A stretch of DNA of 16,132 bases, taken from NCBI GenBank assembly GCA_037140375.1, contig JBAXER010000063.1, positions 1-16,132 on the forward strand. Reading direction: 5' to 3'. The notes beneath the pieces were generated by a model that was not told where the DNA came from, did not search any database, and saw only the letters and a program-made list of their open reading frames with translations. Shown here one piece after another: positions 1 through 7,499 of this stretch. A program made the translations under genes and the position numbers. The first letter of the stretch is position 1. Each line of letters starts with the position of its first letter. Source of the DNA: WLMZ01 sp037140375. Lineage in GTDB: Bacteria; Actinomycetota; Acidimicrobiia; Acidimicrobiales; Ilumatobacteraceae.

Positions 1-6
1 AGCCAT
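1..6 (-). CDS. start of a gene running off the left edge
   Basis: Only the first two codons (ATG GCT, Met-Ala) lie in the window. A strong Shine-Dalgarno sequence, AGGGGAG on the minus strand (bases 20-14), sits 7 nt before the ATG, which is the best initiation signal in the first 90 bases. The product cannot be named. It would be the next gene after the GerMN lipoprotein in the same direction, with about 85 nt between them. Confidence 0.5.
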
Positions 7-90
7 GTCGGCACTCCCCTGTGTTGATGTGTCTCCATCATTGCCGCTCGCAGGCATGGCGGTGCAAGCGCAAGCGGTGATCACCGGAAC

Positions 91-951
91 TCAGAGGTTG
101 ATGCGCACTTCGGCCACTGACACCGGTTCACCATTCTCGGCCGAGCGATCGAACACCCGCACGTGCAGCGGCCCCTTGGTGCCGGGCGGCAGGTCGGCGA
201 GTCGAGCATCGAACGTACCCCATTCGCCGGTGCCAGAAGTGGCCATCACGTAGCCCTCAAGCAACTTCACACCATCGGCGCCGAGCACCTCGTAGTACAC
301 GGTGGCCTCAAAAGTGTTCGAGCGACCAGCAATACGAATGGGCTGTGAGACGGTTTCGTCGTGATACGGATGCTCGAGCAGCACCAGTGGAGACATGTCA
401 GAGAACGTGGCTCGGGTGACACCATCGACACCGACGCCTTCTCCAGTGAGCTGGGTGATCGGCTCGCCATCGAGGCTGAATCGCACTGTGTCGATCCCTT
501 CGAACTGAGTGAGCGTGAACACCATCTGAGCGAGCCGACCCAGCACCGACATGCTGCCGCCGCCCGAGCCGAACGCACCCGTGAGATCAACTCTCACCTC
601 ACGGCCGGTGACCGTGACGCTCAGCAGCTCGGTGCCCGCAGGGATCAACGTGACCATGCCTGCAGCCGCCTCTTCACTTGTTGGCCCGGCGAGCAAGGCC
701 TCGACCGCTGCGGCCGGGTCCGCAATCTCAACGACGCGTCCGACCACATGCAACTTCTCGTTCATCAAGAAGTAGGCCAACACCGACTTGGTTTGCGAAG
801 GTGTCGTTGAGGTGCTGGTGCTCGACGAAGTCGACGATGTCGACGATGACGACGATGACGACGATGTCGACGATGTCGACGACGACGACCCGCAAGCGGC
901 GCCGAACAAACACAATGTGATTCCAAGTGCCCATCGCTGCCGCAGCCGCAT
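91..951 (-). CDS. GerMN/Gmad2-domain lipoprotein
   Basis: Predicted exported lipoprotein of 286 aa. Residues 1-20 form a signal peptide ending in a lipobox (FGAAC, lipidated Cys20). Residues 21-55 are an almost pure Ser/Thr linker. Residues about 57-175 resemble a GerMN domain (LLAGPTSEE, then a VRVDLTGAF strand and a DGEPI turn). Residues about 188-286 resemble the immunoglobulin-like Gmad2 domain. This pairing is known from spore-germination proteins, but in non-sporulating actinobacteria it occurs in cell-envelope lipoproteins of unclear role. The ORF extends to a TTG at 957, but I chose the ATG at 951 because GGAGG (bases 962-958) lies 6 nt upstream. The linker is encoded by a simple TCG/ACA/TCA triplet repeat. 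It lies downstream of ftsK in the same direction, separated by a hairpin, so it may be a separate transcript. The domain call is fairly secure; the function is unknown. Confidence 0.85.
   Translation of the reverse strand: MRLRQRWALGITLCLFGAACGSSSSTSSTSSSSSSSSTSSTSSSTSTSTTPSQTKSVLAYFLMNEKLHVVGRVVEIADPAAAVEALLAGPTSEEAAAGMVTLIPAGTELLSVTVTGREVRVDLTGAFGSGGGSMSVLGRLAQMVFTLTQFEGIDTVRFSLDGEPITQLTGEGVGVDGVTRATFSDMSPLVLLEHPYHDETVSQPIRIAGRSNTFEATVYYEVLGADGVKLLEGYVMATSGTGEWGTFDARLADLPPGTKGPLHVRVFDRSAENGEPVSVAEVRINL
820..895. repeat. GAC/GAT/GTC triplet microsatellite in the serine linker
   Basis: This is a near-uninterrupted run of gtc/gac/gat trinucleotides, including repeated 9-mers of the gacgatgac type. 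On the minus strand it reads as TCG, TCA and ACA codons and gives a Ser/Thr-only stretch of the GerMN lipoprotein. Such repeats can gain or lose triplets by replication slippage without breaking the frame, so linker length may vary between strains. Confidence 0.85.
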
Positions 952-957
952 ACACAA

Positions 958-962
958 CCTCC
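958..962 (-). promoter_or_regulatory. Shine-Dalgarno of the GerMN lipoprotein
   Basis: GGAGG on the minus strand, 6 nt before the ATG at 951. It decides the start in favour of 951 over the TTG at 957, which the motif nearly abuts. Confidence 0.75.
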
Positions 963-1049
963 GTAGTCGTGTTCAGTGTGAGGCTGAGGACACGAAAGGG
1001 GCTAGGGACTTCGGTCAGCACTTTGTGTGGCAATAGCCCCTGTGCGACG

Positions 1050-1071
1050 GCATTGGCTGTGCAGCCAATGC
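1050..1071 (-). terminator. hairpin just after ftsK, terminator-like
   Basis: A perfect inverted repeat (arms GCATTGGCT and AGCCAATGC, 4-nt loop) begins 2 nt after the ftsK stop codon. There is no U-run after it on either strand, so it is not a canonical intrinsic terminator. It may be an actinobacterial terminator without a U-tract or an mRNA 3'-end stabiliser. Confidence 0.55.
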
Positions 1072-1072
1072 G

Positions 1073-3517
1073 CTACGAGCGATTGCGCTCGTTCTCTTGC
1101 AGCAGTTCGAACTCTTCGACCGTCATCAGCACCGAACGCGCCTTGGAACCTTCGGTTGGACCAACCACACCACCCTGTTCAAGCAGATCCATGATTCGAC
1201 CAGCGCGAGCAAAACCCACTTTGAGCTTGCGCTGCAACATCGAGGTGGAGCCAAGTTGGCTACGCACCACAAGCTCCATTGCCTGACGGGTCAAGGCGTC
1301 GTCGTCGTCGGCGTCGCCGCTGGTGACGCTTGAACCGCCCGAGCTCGTATTGAACAAGCCGGTGCCAGCACCATCGCCCTCGTCGCCTTCGATACCCGCA
1401 ACCGTAGAAACATCGGCGCTCTGTTTGCGCCAATGGCCAGCGATCTTGCGAACCTCTTCTTCGCTCACGAACGAACCTTGGATTCGTTGGGCCACGTTTG
1501 AGCTGCCCGGCAGCAACAACATGTCGCCCTTGCCGACCAGCTTCTCGGCGCCGGGCTGATCGAGGATGACTCGGCTGTCGGTGAGGCTGCTCACGGCATA
1601 GGCCACACGGGCCGGCACGTTGGCTTTGATGACGCCGGTGATCACGTTGACGCTGGGCCGCTGGGTAGCGACGATGAGGTGGATGCCAATGGCTCGTGCC
1701 TTTTGGGCGATGCGGGTGATGCTGTCTTCAACATCTCGCGCTGCCACCATCATCAAGTCGTTGAGCTCGTCGACCACGATGACGATGTAGGGAAGGCGTT
1801 CGAATTCGCGATCGGTGCCGGCCTCAGCCTGCAGCTCGCCACGATCGAACGCCGCGTTGTAACCACTGATGTCACGGAAGCCGACCTCGGACAAAATGTC
1901 GTAGCGACGGTCCATTTCTTTGCATGCCCAACCCAGCGCATTGGCCGCCTTTTTGGGGTTGGTCACCGGCTGAGTGAGCAGATGCGGCAGCCGGTTGTAT
2001 TGACCCATCTCGACCTGCTTGGGGTCGATGAGGATGAGCCGCACCTGATCGGGCGTGCTGCGCATGAGCATCGAGGTGATAATGCAGTTGATGCCGCTGC
2101 TCTTGCCAGCGCCCGTGGCGCCAGCGATGAGCAGGTGAGGCGTGGTGGCGAGGTTGAGGAATACCGAGCGACCGGCGATGTCTTTGCCAATCGCAACATC
2201 GAGCGGATGTGTGGCCAGCTTGGCTTCGGCCGAGGTCATGATGTCGCCCAACGACACCAGCTGACGGGTGTGGTTTGGCACCTCGACGCCGATGGCCGAG
2301 CGACCAGGAATGGGCGCCAAAATTCGCACATCGATTGCGGCCATCGCATACGCGATATCTCGGTTGAGGCTGGTGACTCGGGCAACCTTGACACCAGACC
2401 CAAGCTCGAGTTCATAGCGGGTGACCGTAGGACCAACTGTCATGCCCACGAGCTTGGTTTCGACCCCATGCGAGTTGAGGGATTCGACCAGCGTGCGGCC
2501 ACGTGACTCGACCTCGGCCTTGTTCACGGTTTGCACGCCGCTACGCACGAGCATTGAGGCTGGCGGCAACACCCAGTTGCCCTTCTTGGCACCTGGGCCA
2601 AGATCGAGCTCGCCTTGCTCGGCAAGACCACCCACGTTGAGCGCCGCAGGCGCAGGCGCAGGCGCCGACTTGCGCGACTTCTTGGTTGGCACCGACGGGT
2701 CGCCATCTTCGGAGTCGGCGTCGTAGATCTGTGGGCGCATGCCCGGATCGATGGACGCACCATCGCCACGATCGCCACGATCGCTCGACAACGTAGACAT
2801 TCCGCCGAAGGCGCGCCGCGAAGCCCGAGCAGCAGGACCCGACACGGTCTCGACTGAAGTCTTGACCCGCTCGAACAAGGTGTTCACTGACAGCCCGGTG
2901 ATGAGCAAGATGGCAGCGAACCCGAGCGCAAGCAACAACACCACACCAGCGACATCGCCCAGCAGCGACCGAACCGGAACGCCAAACAGCGCGCCAATCC
3001 ATCCGCCTGCGCCATCGAGTGGGCCAAGGTCTGACCAGCTGTTGGCGGGCGCCACGAAGATGTGCAACAACGCCAATACCGATGCGACCAAGGCGCTCCA
3101 GCCCACGACCAAGCGCACCCGGCGATCGCTGCGACCCTGACGAATGAGCGCCCAACCAGCAGCCACCAACACCACGGGAAGCGCGTAACGACCAAGTCCG
3201 AACAACGAGCCGAGTGCACGCGAAAGGCCGCGACCAATGACGCCAGCGGTTTTGAGATAGACGGCAAGACCAAGCAGCACGCCAACGGCGATCATCGCGA
3301 CGGCAATGAATTCGTGCTCGCGACCTTCGACGGCCTCGCGCAATTCGGCCCGAGTACCGCCGCTACGCGATGTTGGTTTCGTTGACTTCGCCGATTTCGT
3401 TGGTTTCGTCGACTTCGGCGCCGGCTTGGACGACGAATTCGACTTGGACGACGATGCCGATTTACCGGCAGATCGAGTAGGTGATGAGCTTCGGGCGTTT
3501 GCGCCCCGCGTTGCCAT
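1073..3517 (-). CDS. ftsK: FtsK/SpoIIIE-type DNA translocase
   Basis: Septum-anchored hexameric ATPase that pumps chromosomal DNA during division. At 814 aa it is a normal actinobacterial size. Residues 1-55 are a Ser/Lys/Thr-rich basic cytoplasmic tail. Four or so membrane segments follow between about 68 and 208. A short low-complexity linker (240-310) leads to the motor: Walker A GATGAGKS at 466-473, Walker B IVVDELNDLMM around 580-590 with Asp583/Glu584, and the conserved ATQRPS block near 617-622. Residues about 741-805 form the C-terminal gamma winged helix that reads polar guide sequences. The Walker B tail reads NDLMM where ADLMM is usual. No Shine-Dalgarno precedes the ATG; a TACGTT box ends 8 nt upstream, suggesting a leaderless transcript. 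It lies downstream of dapA, RNase J and a small lipoprotein gene, the usual actinobacterial neighbourhood. Confidence 0.97.
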   Translation of the reverse strand: MATRGANARSSSPTRSAGKSASSSKSNSSSKPAPKSTKPTKSAKSTKPTSRSGGTRAELREAVEGREHEFIAVAMIAVGVLLGLAVYLKTAGVIGRGLSRALGSLFGLGRYALPVVLVAAGWALIRQGRSDRRVRLVVGWSALVASVLALLHIFVAPANSWSDLGPLDGAGGWIGALFGVPVRSLLGDVAGVVLLLALGFAAILLITGLSVNTLFERVKTSVETVSGPAARASRRAFGGMSTLSSDRGDRGDGASIDPGMRPQIYDADSEDGDPSVPTKKSRKSAPAPAPAALNVGGLAEQGELDLGPGAKKGNWVLPPASMLVRSGVQTVNKAEVESRGRTLVESLNSHGVETKLVGMTVGPTVTRYELELGSGVKVARVTSLNRDIAYAMAAIDVRILAPIPGRSAIGVEVPNHTRQLVSLGDIMTSAEAKLATHPLDVAIGKDIAGRSVFLNLATTPHLLIAGATGAGKSSGINCIITSMLMRSTPDQVRLILIDPKQVEMGQYNRLPHLLTQPVTNPKKAANALGWACKEMDRRYDILSEVGFRDISGYNAAFDRGELQAEAGTDREFERLPYIVIVVDELNDLMMVAARDVEDSITRIAQKARAIGIHLIVATQRPSVNVITGVIKANVPARVAYAVSSLTDSRVILDQPGAEKLVGKGDMLLLPGSSNVAQRIQGSFVSEEEVRKIAGHWRKQSADVSTVAGIEGDEGDGAGTGLFNTSSGGSSVTSGDADDDDALTRQAMELVVRSQLGSTSMLQRKLKVGFARAGRIMDLLEQGGVVGPTEGSKARSVLMTVEEFELLQENERNRS

Positions 3518-3525
3518 AGATGATC

Positions 3526-3531
3526 AACGTA
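3526..3531 (-). promoter_or_regulatory. possible -10 box for a leaderless ftsK transcript
   Basis: TACGTT on the minus strand fits the actinobacterial TANNNT -10 pattern and ends 8 nt before the ftsK ATG. No ribosome-binding sequence lies between them and no clear -35 was found. The call rests on spacing only. Confidence 0.35.
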
Positions 3532-3561
3532 CCAAGGGGGTGCACCACGGTTGGAGCATCT

Positions 3562-4131
3562 TCACTTCTGGGCTTGGCCGATGAGTGACCCATCGGGCTT
3601 CACCGGCACCTGAAAGTCGCCACCCTTGGCCGATTGCATCGTGATCAGATAGGCCGCGCCACCATTGGCAACGCCAACGATCGAGAACACTCGATAGGTG
3701 GATTCGGGCAATTCGACCAGCACCGGGTCAAGCACATGGGCTTCGTCGTAGGCGATATCGGCAGCGCCGAACGTGGGCGCTCCGGCCTTCACCGGCTCGG
3801 GCGCCGCGGGCTCACTGAGCGCCCCCGCAGTGAACACATATGCCGTGGCCTGCGTGTTGTCGCTGTTGGCCACGAAAAGGTTGACCAAGGTGGGGGTGGC
3901 ATTGACCTCGAAATAATGCTGCGACCCGCCCAATTTGGCCTCGAGCGCAGCGAGTGCTGGGCGAATCAGTTCGAGTCGCAACGGCAGATCGGCGGTTGCG
4001 CCAACCGAGGAGCCAACCGACGAACCAGGCGCTGCATCGGAACCGCTGCTCGCACATCCGCCGACCATCACAGGAATCGCGGCCACCGCAACCACCGCTG
4101 CGGCACCCAAGACCCGTCGGAAGAAACCCAT
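3562..4131 (-). CDS. small lipoprotein of unknown function
   Basis: Predicted exported lipoprotein of 189 aa. Residues 1-26 are a signal peptide with two arginines, a hydrophobic core and the lipobox VGGC (Cys26). A short Gly/Ser linker follows to about residue 47. The remaining 140 residues form a compact soluble domain with two similar-looking halves: a strand-rich stretch around TLVNLFVANSDNTQATAYVF (about 81-100), and a second around 147-165 before a closing VPVKPDGSLIG. I recognise no family. It lies between RNase J (26 nt upstream) and ftsK (44 nt downstream), all on one strand, so it is probably co-transcribed with this housekeeping set. No strong Shine-Dalgarno precedes its ATG. The coding call is firm because of the lipobox and codon use; the role is unknown. 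Confidence 0.85.
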   Translation of the reverse strand: MGFFRRVLGAAAVVAVAAIPVMVGGCASSGSDAAPGSSVGSSVGATADLPLRLELIRPALAALEAKLGGSQHYFEVNATPTLVNLFVANSDNTQATAYVFTAGALSEPAAPEPVKAGAPTFGAADIAYDEAHVLDPVLVELPESTYRVFSIVGVANGGAAYLITMQSAKGGDFQVPVKPDGSLIGQAQK

Positions 4132-4157
4132 CGTGATTACCGGCGAAGTCCGAGGCT

Positions 4158-5834
4158 CTAGGCCTCCATCACCACAGGCACGATCATCGGGCGGCGCTTG
4201 GTGCGCTCGTTCACGAACTTACCAGCGGCCTTACGCACATCGCGCTCGAGGGCATCGACATCGCGCTCACCCTTGGCTAATGCAGCCTCGACGGCATCGG
4301 CAATTCGCTCGCATGCTTCGTCGAGTAAGTCTTCGGCCTCGGGCGCATAGACCCAACCACGCGTGATGATCTCGGGCCCAACAAGCACCTTGCCCGACGT
4401 GATGTCGACGGTGAGCACAACCACCACCACACCCTCTTCGGCCAACACCTTGCGGTCGCGCAACACGCCTTGGCCAACGTCGCCAACGATGCCATCGACA
4501 TAGAGATAGCCCGCCGGAATTCGACCTGCTGGGGCGAGACCCTCATCGCTGAGTTCAAGCACATCACCGTCTTCGCACAACAACACGTTGTGGCGATCGA
4601 CGCCCATGATGACGCCGAGCTTCGAGTTGGCAACTAAGTGGCGGTACTCGCCGTGGATAGGCACATAAAACTCTGGCCGCACGATGGACAAGTAGGTCTT
4701 GAGCTCTTCGGCCTGAGCATGACCCGTTGCGTGCACATCGGCGATGCCGCTATGGATGACGTCGACCCCCAAGCGCAGCAGCCCTTCGATCACGCGATTG
4801 ACGTTGCTCTCGTTGCCCGGGATGGCATGGCTCGACAAGATGACCGTGTCTTGATCGGTGATCTTCACCCAGCGGTTCTCGCCACGGGCCAGCAAGCTGA
4901 GCGCTGACATCGGCTCACCTTGCGAACCGGTGCTCAAGATGCACAGCTTCTCGGGTGGGTACTTATCGGCGTCCTCGATGTCGATGAGCGACGCATCGGG
5001 AATGTGCAAGATGCCAAGGTCGCGGCCCATGCGCACGTTCTTCTTGATGCTCAGCCCCAGCGTGGCCACAATGCGGCCGTTGGCGATGGCGGCATCGGCG
5101 ATCTGCTGAATGCGATGCAGGTGGCTCGCAAAGCTGGCGGTGATGATGCGACGGCCAGCCTGCTCGGCGAACAAGCGACGCAGCACGGCGCCAACAGCGG
5201 TCTCGCTGGGTGCGTGGCCATGCTCTTCTGAGTTGGTGCTGTCGGCGAGCAGTAGGCGCACACCTTCGGTAGAGGCAATCGCACCGAGGCGGGCCAAGTC
5301 GGTGCGACGACCATCGACAGGAGTGAGGTCGAGTTTGAAGTCGCCCGAGTGCACGATGACACCTTGCGGTGTGTGCAAAACGATGGCGTGAGCATGTGGC
5401 ACGCTGTGCGTAACCGGAATGAACTCGACATCGAACACGCCGATCATGCGGCGCTCGCCGTCTTTGACCACGATGAGCTCGGTCTTGCCGAGCAGCCCCG
5501 CTTCTTCAATGCGGTTACGAGCGAGACCGAGCGTGACGGCCGAACCGTAAATGGGGAAGCTCAGTTCGCGCAGCAGGTACTGCAGGGCGCCCACGTGATC
5601 TTCGTGACCGTGCGTGGCAACGCAGCCAACAACCCGACCGGCGTTCTCGCGCAGCCACGTGAAATCGGGAAGCACGAGGTCGATGCCATGCATGTCGGCA
5701 TCGGGAAACATCAGCCCGCAGTCGATCATCAACAGTTGGTCGTCTTGTTCGATGACCATGCAGTTGCGGCCGATCTCTCCGAGACCGCCGAGGAAGTAGA
5801 TCTTGACTGGCGAAGCCGAATCAGGTTTGCTCAC
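4158..5834 (-). CDS. rnj: ribonuclease J
   Basis: Metallo-beta-lactamase/beta-CASP ribonuclease with 5'-3' exonuclease and endonuclease activity, central to mRNA decay and rRNA maturation in actinobacteria. The protein is 558 aa, the usual length. The zinc-binding motif HGHEDH lies at 75-80, with further metal ligands at His143 (THS) and Asp165 (SGDFK). Downstream beta-CASP motifs include DVHATGHAQAEELK and VPIHGEYRHL, followed by the C-terminal domain. The start is a GTG 3 nt after the dapA stop codon, so translation is probably coupled; the ribosome-binding sequence is weak. dapA-rnj-ftsK is a conserved actinobacterial arrangement. Confidence 0.97.
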   Translation of the reverse strand: MSKPDSASPVKIYFLGGLGEIGRNCMVIEQDDQLLMIDCGLMFPDADMHGIDLVLPDFTWLRENAGRVVGCVATHGHEDHVGALQYLLRELSFPIYGSAVTLGLARNRIEEAGLLGKTELIVVKDGERRMIGVFDVEFIPVTHSVPHAHAIVLHTPQGVIVHSGDFKLDLTPVDGRRTDLARLGAIASTEGVRLLLADSTNSEEHGHAPSETAVGAVLRRLFAEQAGRRIITASFASHLHRIQQIADAAIANGRIVATLGLSIKKNVRMGRDLGILHIPDASLIDIEDADKYPPEKLCILSTGSQGEPMSALSLLARGENRWVKITDQDTVILSSHAIPGNESNVNRVIEGLLRLGVDVIHSGIADVHATGHAQAEELKTYLSIVRPEFYVPIHGEYRHLVANSKLGVIMGVDRHNVLLCEDGDVLELSDEGLAPAGRIPAGYLYVDGIVGDVGQGVLRDRKVLAEEGVVVVVLTVDITSGKVLVGPEIITRGWVYAPEAEDLLDEACERIADAVEAALAKGERDVDALERDVRKAAGKFVNERTKRRPMIVPVVMEA

Positions 5835-5837
5835 GAA

Positions 5838-6752
5838 TTAACGACCTGGCTGTAGAGGGAATTGATTTCTCCATCGTTGCAGGTTGTCCCACACTTGGGA
5901 CACTCTCTGCTCGACGAAGTCGGGAGCATCGCCCATAGGCAAGCGCGCTTGGCCCACGGGGATGCCGAGATGGCGCATCATTGCCTTTGAAGGAATTGGG
6001 TTCGGTGCATCGTCGCCAGTCTCGAACGCGAAGCTCTCGAGCATGCGGGCGTTCACGGTGCGAGCACCAACGGTGTCGCCCTTGTGCCAGAGATCGAACA
6101 TCTGCTGATGGTCTTCGCCGGTCCAGTGTGTGGCCACGCCAACCGTGCCCACAATGCCACTGGCCAACAACGGAAGGGTGAGGCCGTCGTCGCCGCTGTA
6201 GACCTCGACGCCATCGGGTGCCTGGCTGATGAGCGACGCTGTCTCGCCGGGGTTACCGGCCGCATCTTTAAGCGCCACAATGGTGGGCACTTCGCGGAAC
6301 AGCTTGAGCAACGCTGCAGTGGTGATCTTGCGGCCAGTGCGCACAGGAATGTCGTAGACCATCACGGGCAGATCGCTGGCTGCTGCCATGGCCCGCATGT
6401 GTCCATCAATGCCCGCCATAGATGGACGGTTGTAATAGGGACACACGGCCAAGATGCCCGCCGCGCCAAGCGCTGCGGCCTCTTTGGTGAGATGCACGGA
6501 GTGCGCCGTGTCGTTGGTGCCACTGCCGGCAATGACTGGGATGGTGACCGCTTCGATGACTGCAGCAAACAGCGACAAGCGTTCGTCGTCGCTGAGCACT
6601 GGCGCTTCGCCGGTGGTGCCAGCAATGACCAAGCCATCGTTGCCATGGTCTTGCAAGTAGCGCGCCAACTGCTGCGCCACATCGAGGTTGAGCGACCCAT
6701 CGTCGTTGAATGGTGTCACCATCGCGGTGAGCACACGTCCGAACCGTGCCAT
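5838..6752 (-). CDS. dapA: 4-hydroxy-tetrahydrodipicolinate synthase
   Basis: Condenses pyruvate with aspartate semialdehyde, the first committed step of diaminopimelate and lysine synthesis. The protein is 304 aa with a TIM-barrel fold. Visible motifs are the substrate-loop GTTGEAPVL (about 45-53), the PYYN tyrosine at 107, catalytic Tyr133 in VYDIPVRTGR with the nearby Arg139, and the Schiff-base Lys162 in ALKDAAGN. I chose the ATG at 6752 over the TTG at 6755. The ATG shares its A with the TGA stop of the upstream gene (TGATG overlap), a strong sign of translational coupling, and an AGAAGGG sequence lies about 8 nt upstream. The next gene, RNase J, follows after 3 nt. Confidence 0.96.
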   Translation of the reverse strand: MARFGRVLTAMVTPFNDDGSLNLDVAQQLARYLQDHGNDGLVIAGTTGEAPVLSDDERLSLFAAVIEAVTIPVIAGSGTNDTAHSVHLTKEAAALGAAGILAVCPYYNRPSMAGIDGHMRAMAAASDLPVMVYDIPVRTGRKITTAALLKLFREVPTIVALKDAAGNPGETASLISQAPDGVEVYSGDDGLTLPLLASGIVGTVGVATHWTGEDHQQMFDLWHKGDTVGARTVNARMLESFAFETGDDAPNPIPSKAMMRHLGIPVGQARLPMGDAPDFVEQRVSQVWDNLQRWRNQFPLQPGR

Positions 6753-7402
6753 CAAAAGGACCCTTCTTGTGCTCGATCAATACCCTGCGTGAGGATCAGA
6801 TCTTCGTGGAGTTCCATCCACACATCGTGGTAGCTGCCACACATCAGTCCGGCAAACATATTTGTTTCAGCGTTGATCACTCGCTGGCACGTCTCTGCCA
6901 GGCGAACCGAGTAGTGCGCGAACCGCTCGAACTCGTGACCGATGGCGACGGCGATCGGGTGCACTTCAGTGTTGAGCGCAACGAGACCAGCGACGATTGC
7001 GGCGTCATAAGCCTCATCAGAGTGATCGTTGACGACGCCATCGCGAAGTTGAAATGCACCGCACAACACCTTGAAGCGTTCGTGTAGCGCGAGGAAGGGC
7101 CCATAGATATGCGCCAGCGATGTTGGTGTGAGATGCGCTGTGTCTTCGCGAAGTAGAGCTGCGTGCGCTTCGCTGCCAGCAGGTGTGAGCTGCCACAGCG
7201 AGCGAACCTCACGAAACTGCGCGTGGCCTGAATCTTGGAGCTGCAACAGGTGCTGCTGAGTGGTCTCGAGGTCGTGACCCGCAACCACGGCAACGACTTC
7301 GGTCTTCGCAAAGCCCTTGATGCGCAGCGCATGGTGCGTGCGAAAGAGCGGGAGCGAACGATGCGTCATAGCGCCCGCCATCGTAGTGAGCGCGTGGGCC
7401 AT
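6752..7402 (-). CDS. conserved actinobacterial protein with winged-helix-like N-terminus
   Basis: Cytoplasmic protein of 216 aa. Residues about 22-80 have the helix-helix-wing pattern of a MarR-like winged helix (ALRIKGFAKTEVVAVV, then LWQLTPAGSEAH). The C-terminal two thirds are helical, with the motifs FQLRDG, NDHSDEAYDAA and SYHDVWMELHEDLILTQG. The same combination is familiar to me from uncharacterised actinobacterial proteins annotated as transcriptional regulators; I cannot assign a target or ligand. The stop codon overlaps the dapA start (TGATG), so the two are co-translated. The start is uncertain: ATG codons also occur at residues 8 and 12, and none has a good Shine-Dalgarno; residue 12 (MTHRSLPLF) is equally plausible. 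The gene is preceded by the terminator at 7451-7484, so it must have its own promoter, which I could not locate. Confidence 0.8.
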   Translation of the reverse strand: MAHALTTMAGAMTHRSLPLFRTHHALRIKGFAKTEVVAVVAGHDLETTQQHLLQLQDSGHAQFREVRSLWQLTPAGSEAHAALLREDTAHLTPTSLAHIYGPFLALHERFKVLCGAFQLRDGVVNDHSDEAYDAAIVAGLVALNTEVHPIAVAIGHEFERFAHYSVRLAETCQRVINAETNMFAGLMCGSYHDVWMELHEDLILTQGIDRAQEGSF

Positions 7403-7450
7403 CGACTGCGGCGGAACGCTGTTGCTCGCCAGAACATGCCCTGAAAAACA

Positions 7451-7484
7451 AAACGGCCCGGGACTCGAAAGCCCCGGGCCGTTT
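7451..7484 (-). terminator. strong intrinsic terminator after the diiron gene
   Basis: A perfect 12-bp stem (arms AAACGGCCCGGG and CCCGGGCCGTTT) has a loop that can close two further pairs after a mismatch. On the minus strand it is followed by a T-rich run (TTTTGTTTTT). It lies 15 nt after the stop codon of the diiron gene and cleanly ends the TetR/diiron unit. On the plus strand only a short T-run follows. Confidence 0.9.
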
Positions 7485-7499
7485 GCAATAACTGATCGA

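Noticed and set aside
75..86. 12-bp palindrome cggtgatcaccg just after the GerMN stop
   Set aside because: Perfect, but with no loop and no U-run, so a poor hairpin. It could be a protein-binding site, but a single short palindrome is not enough to call.
1679..2506. 275-aa plus-strand open frame inside ftsK
   Set aside because: Antisense to the highly conserved FtsK motor domain, with no family features of its own.
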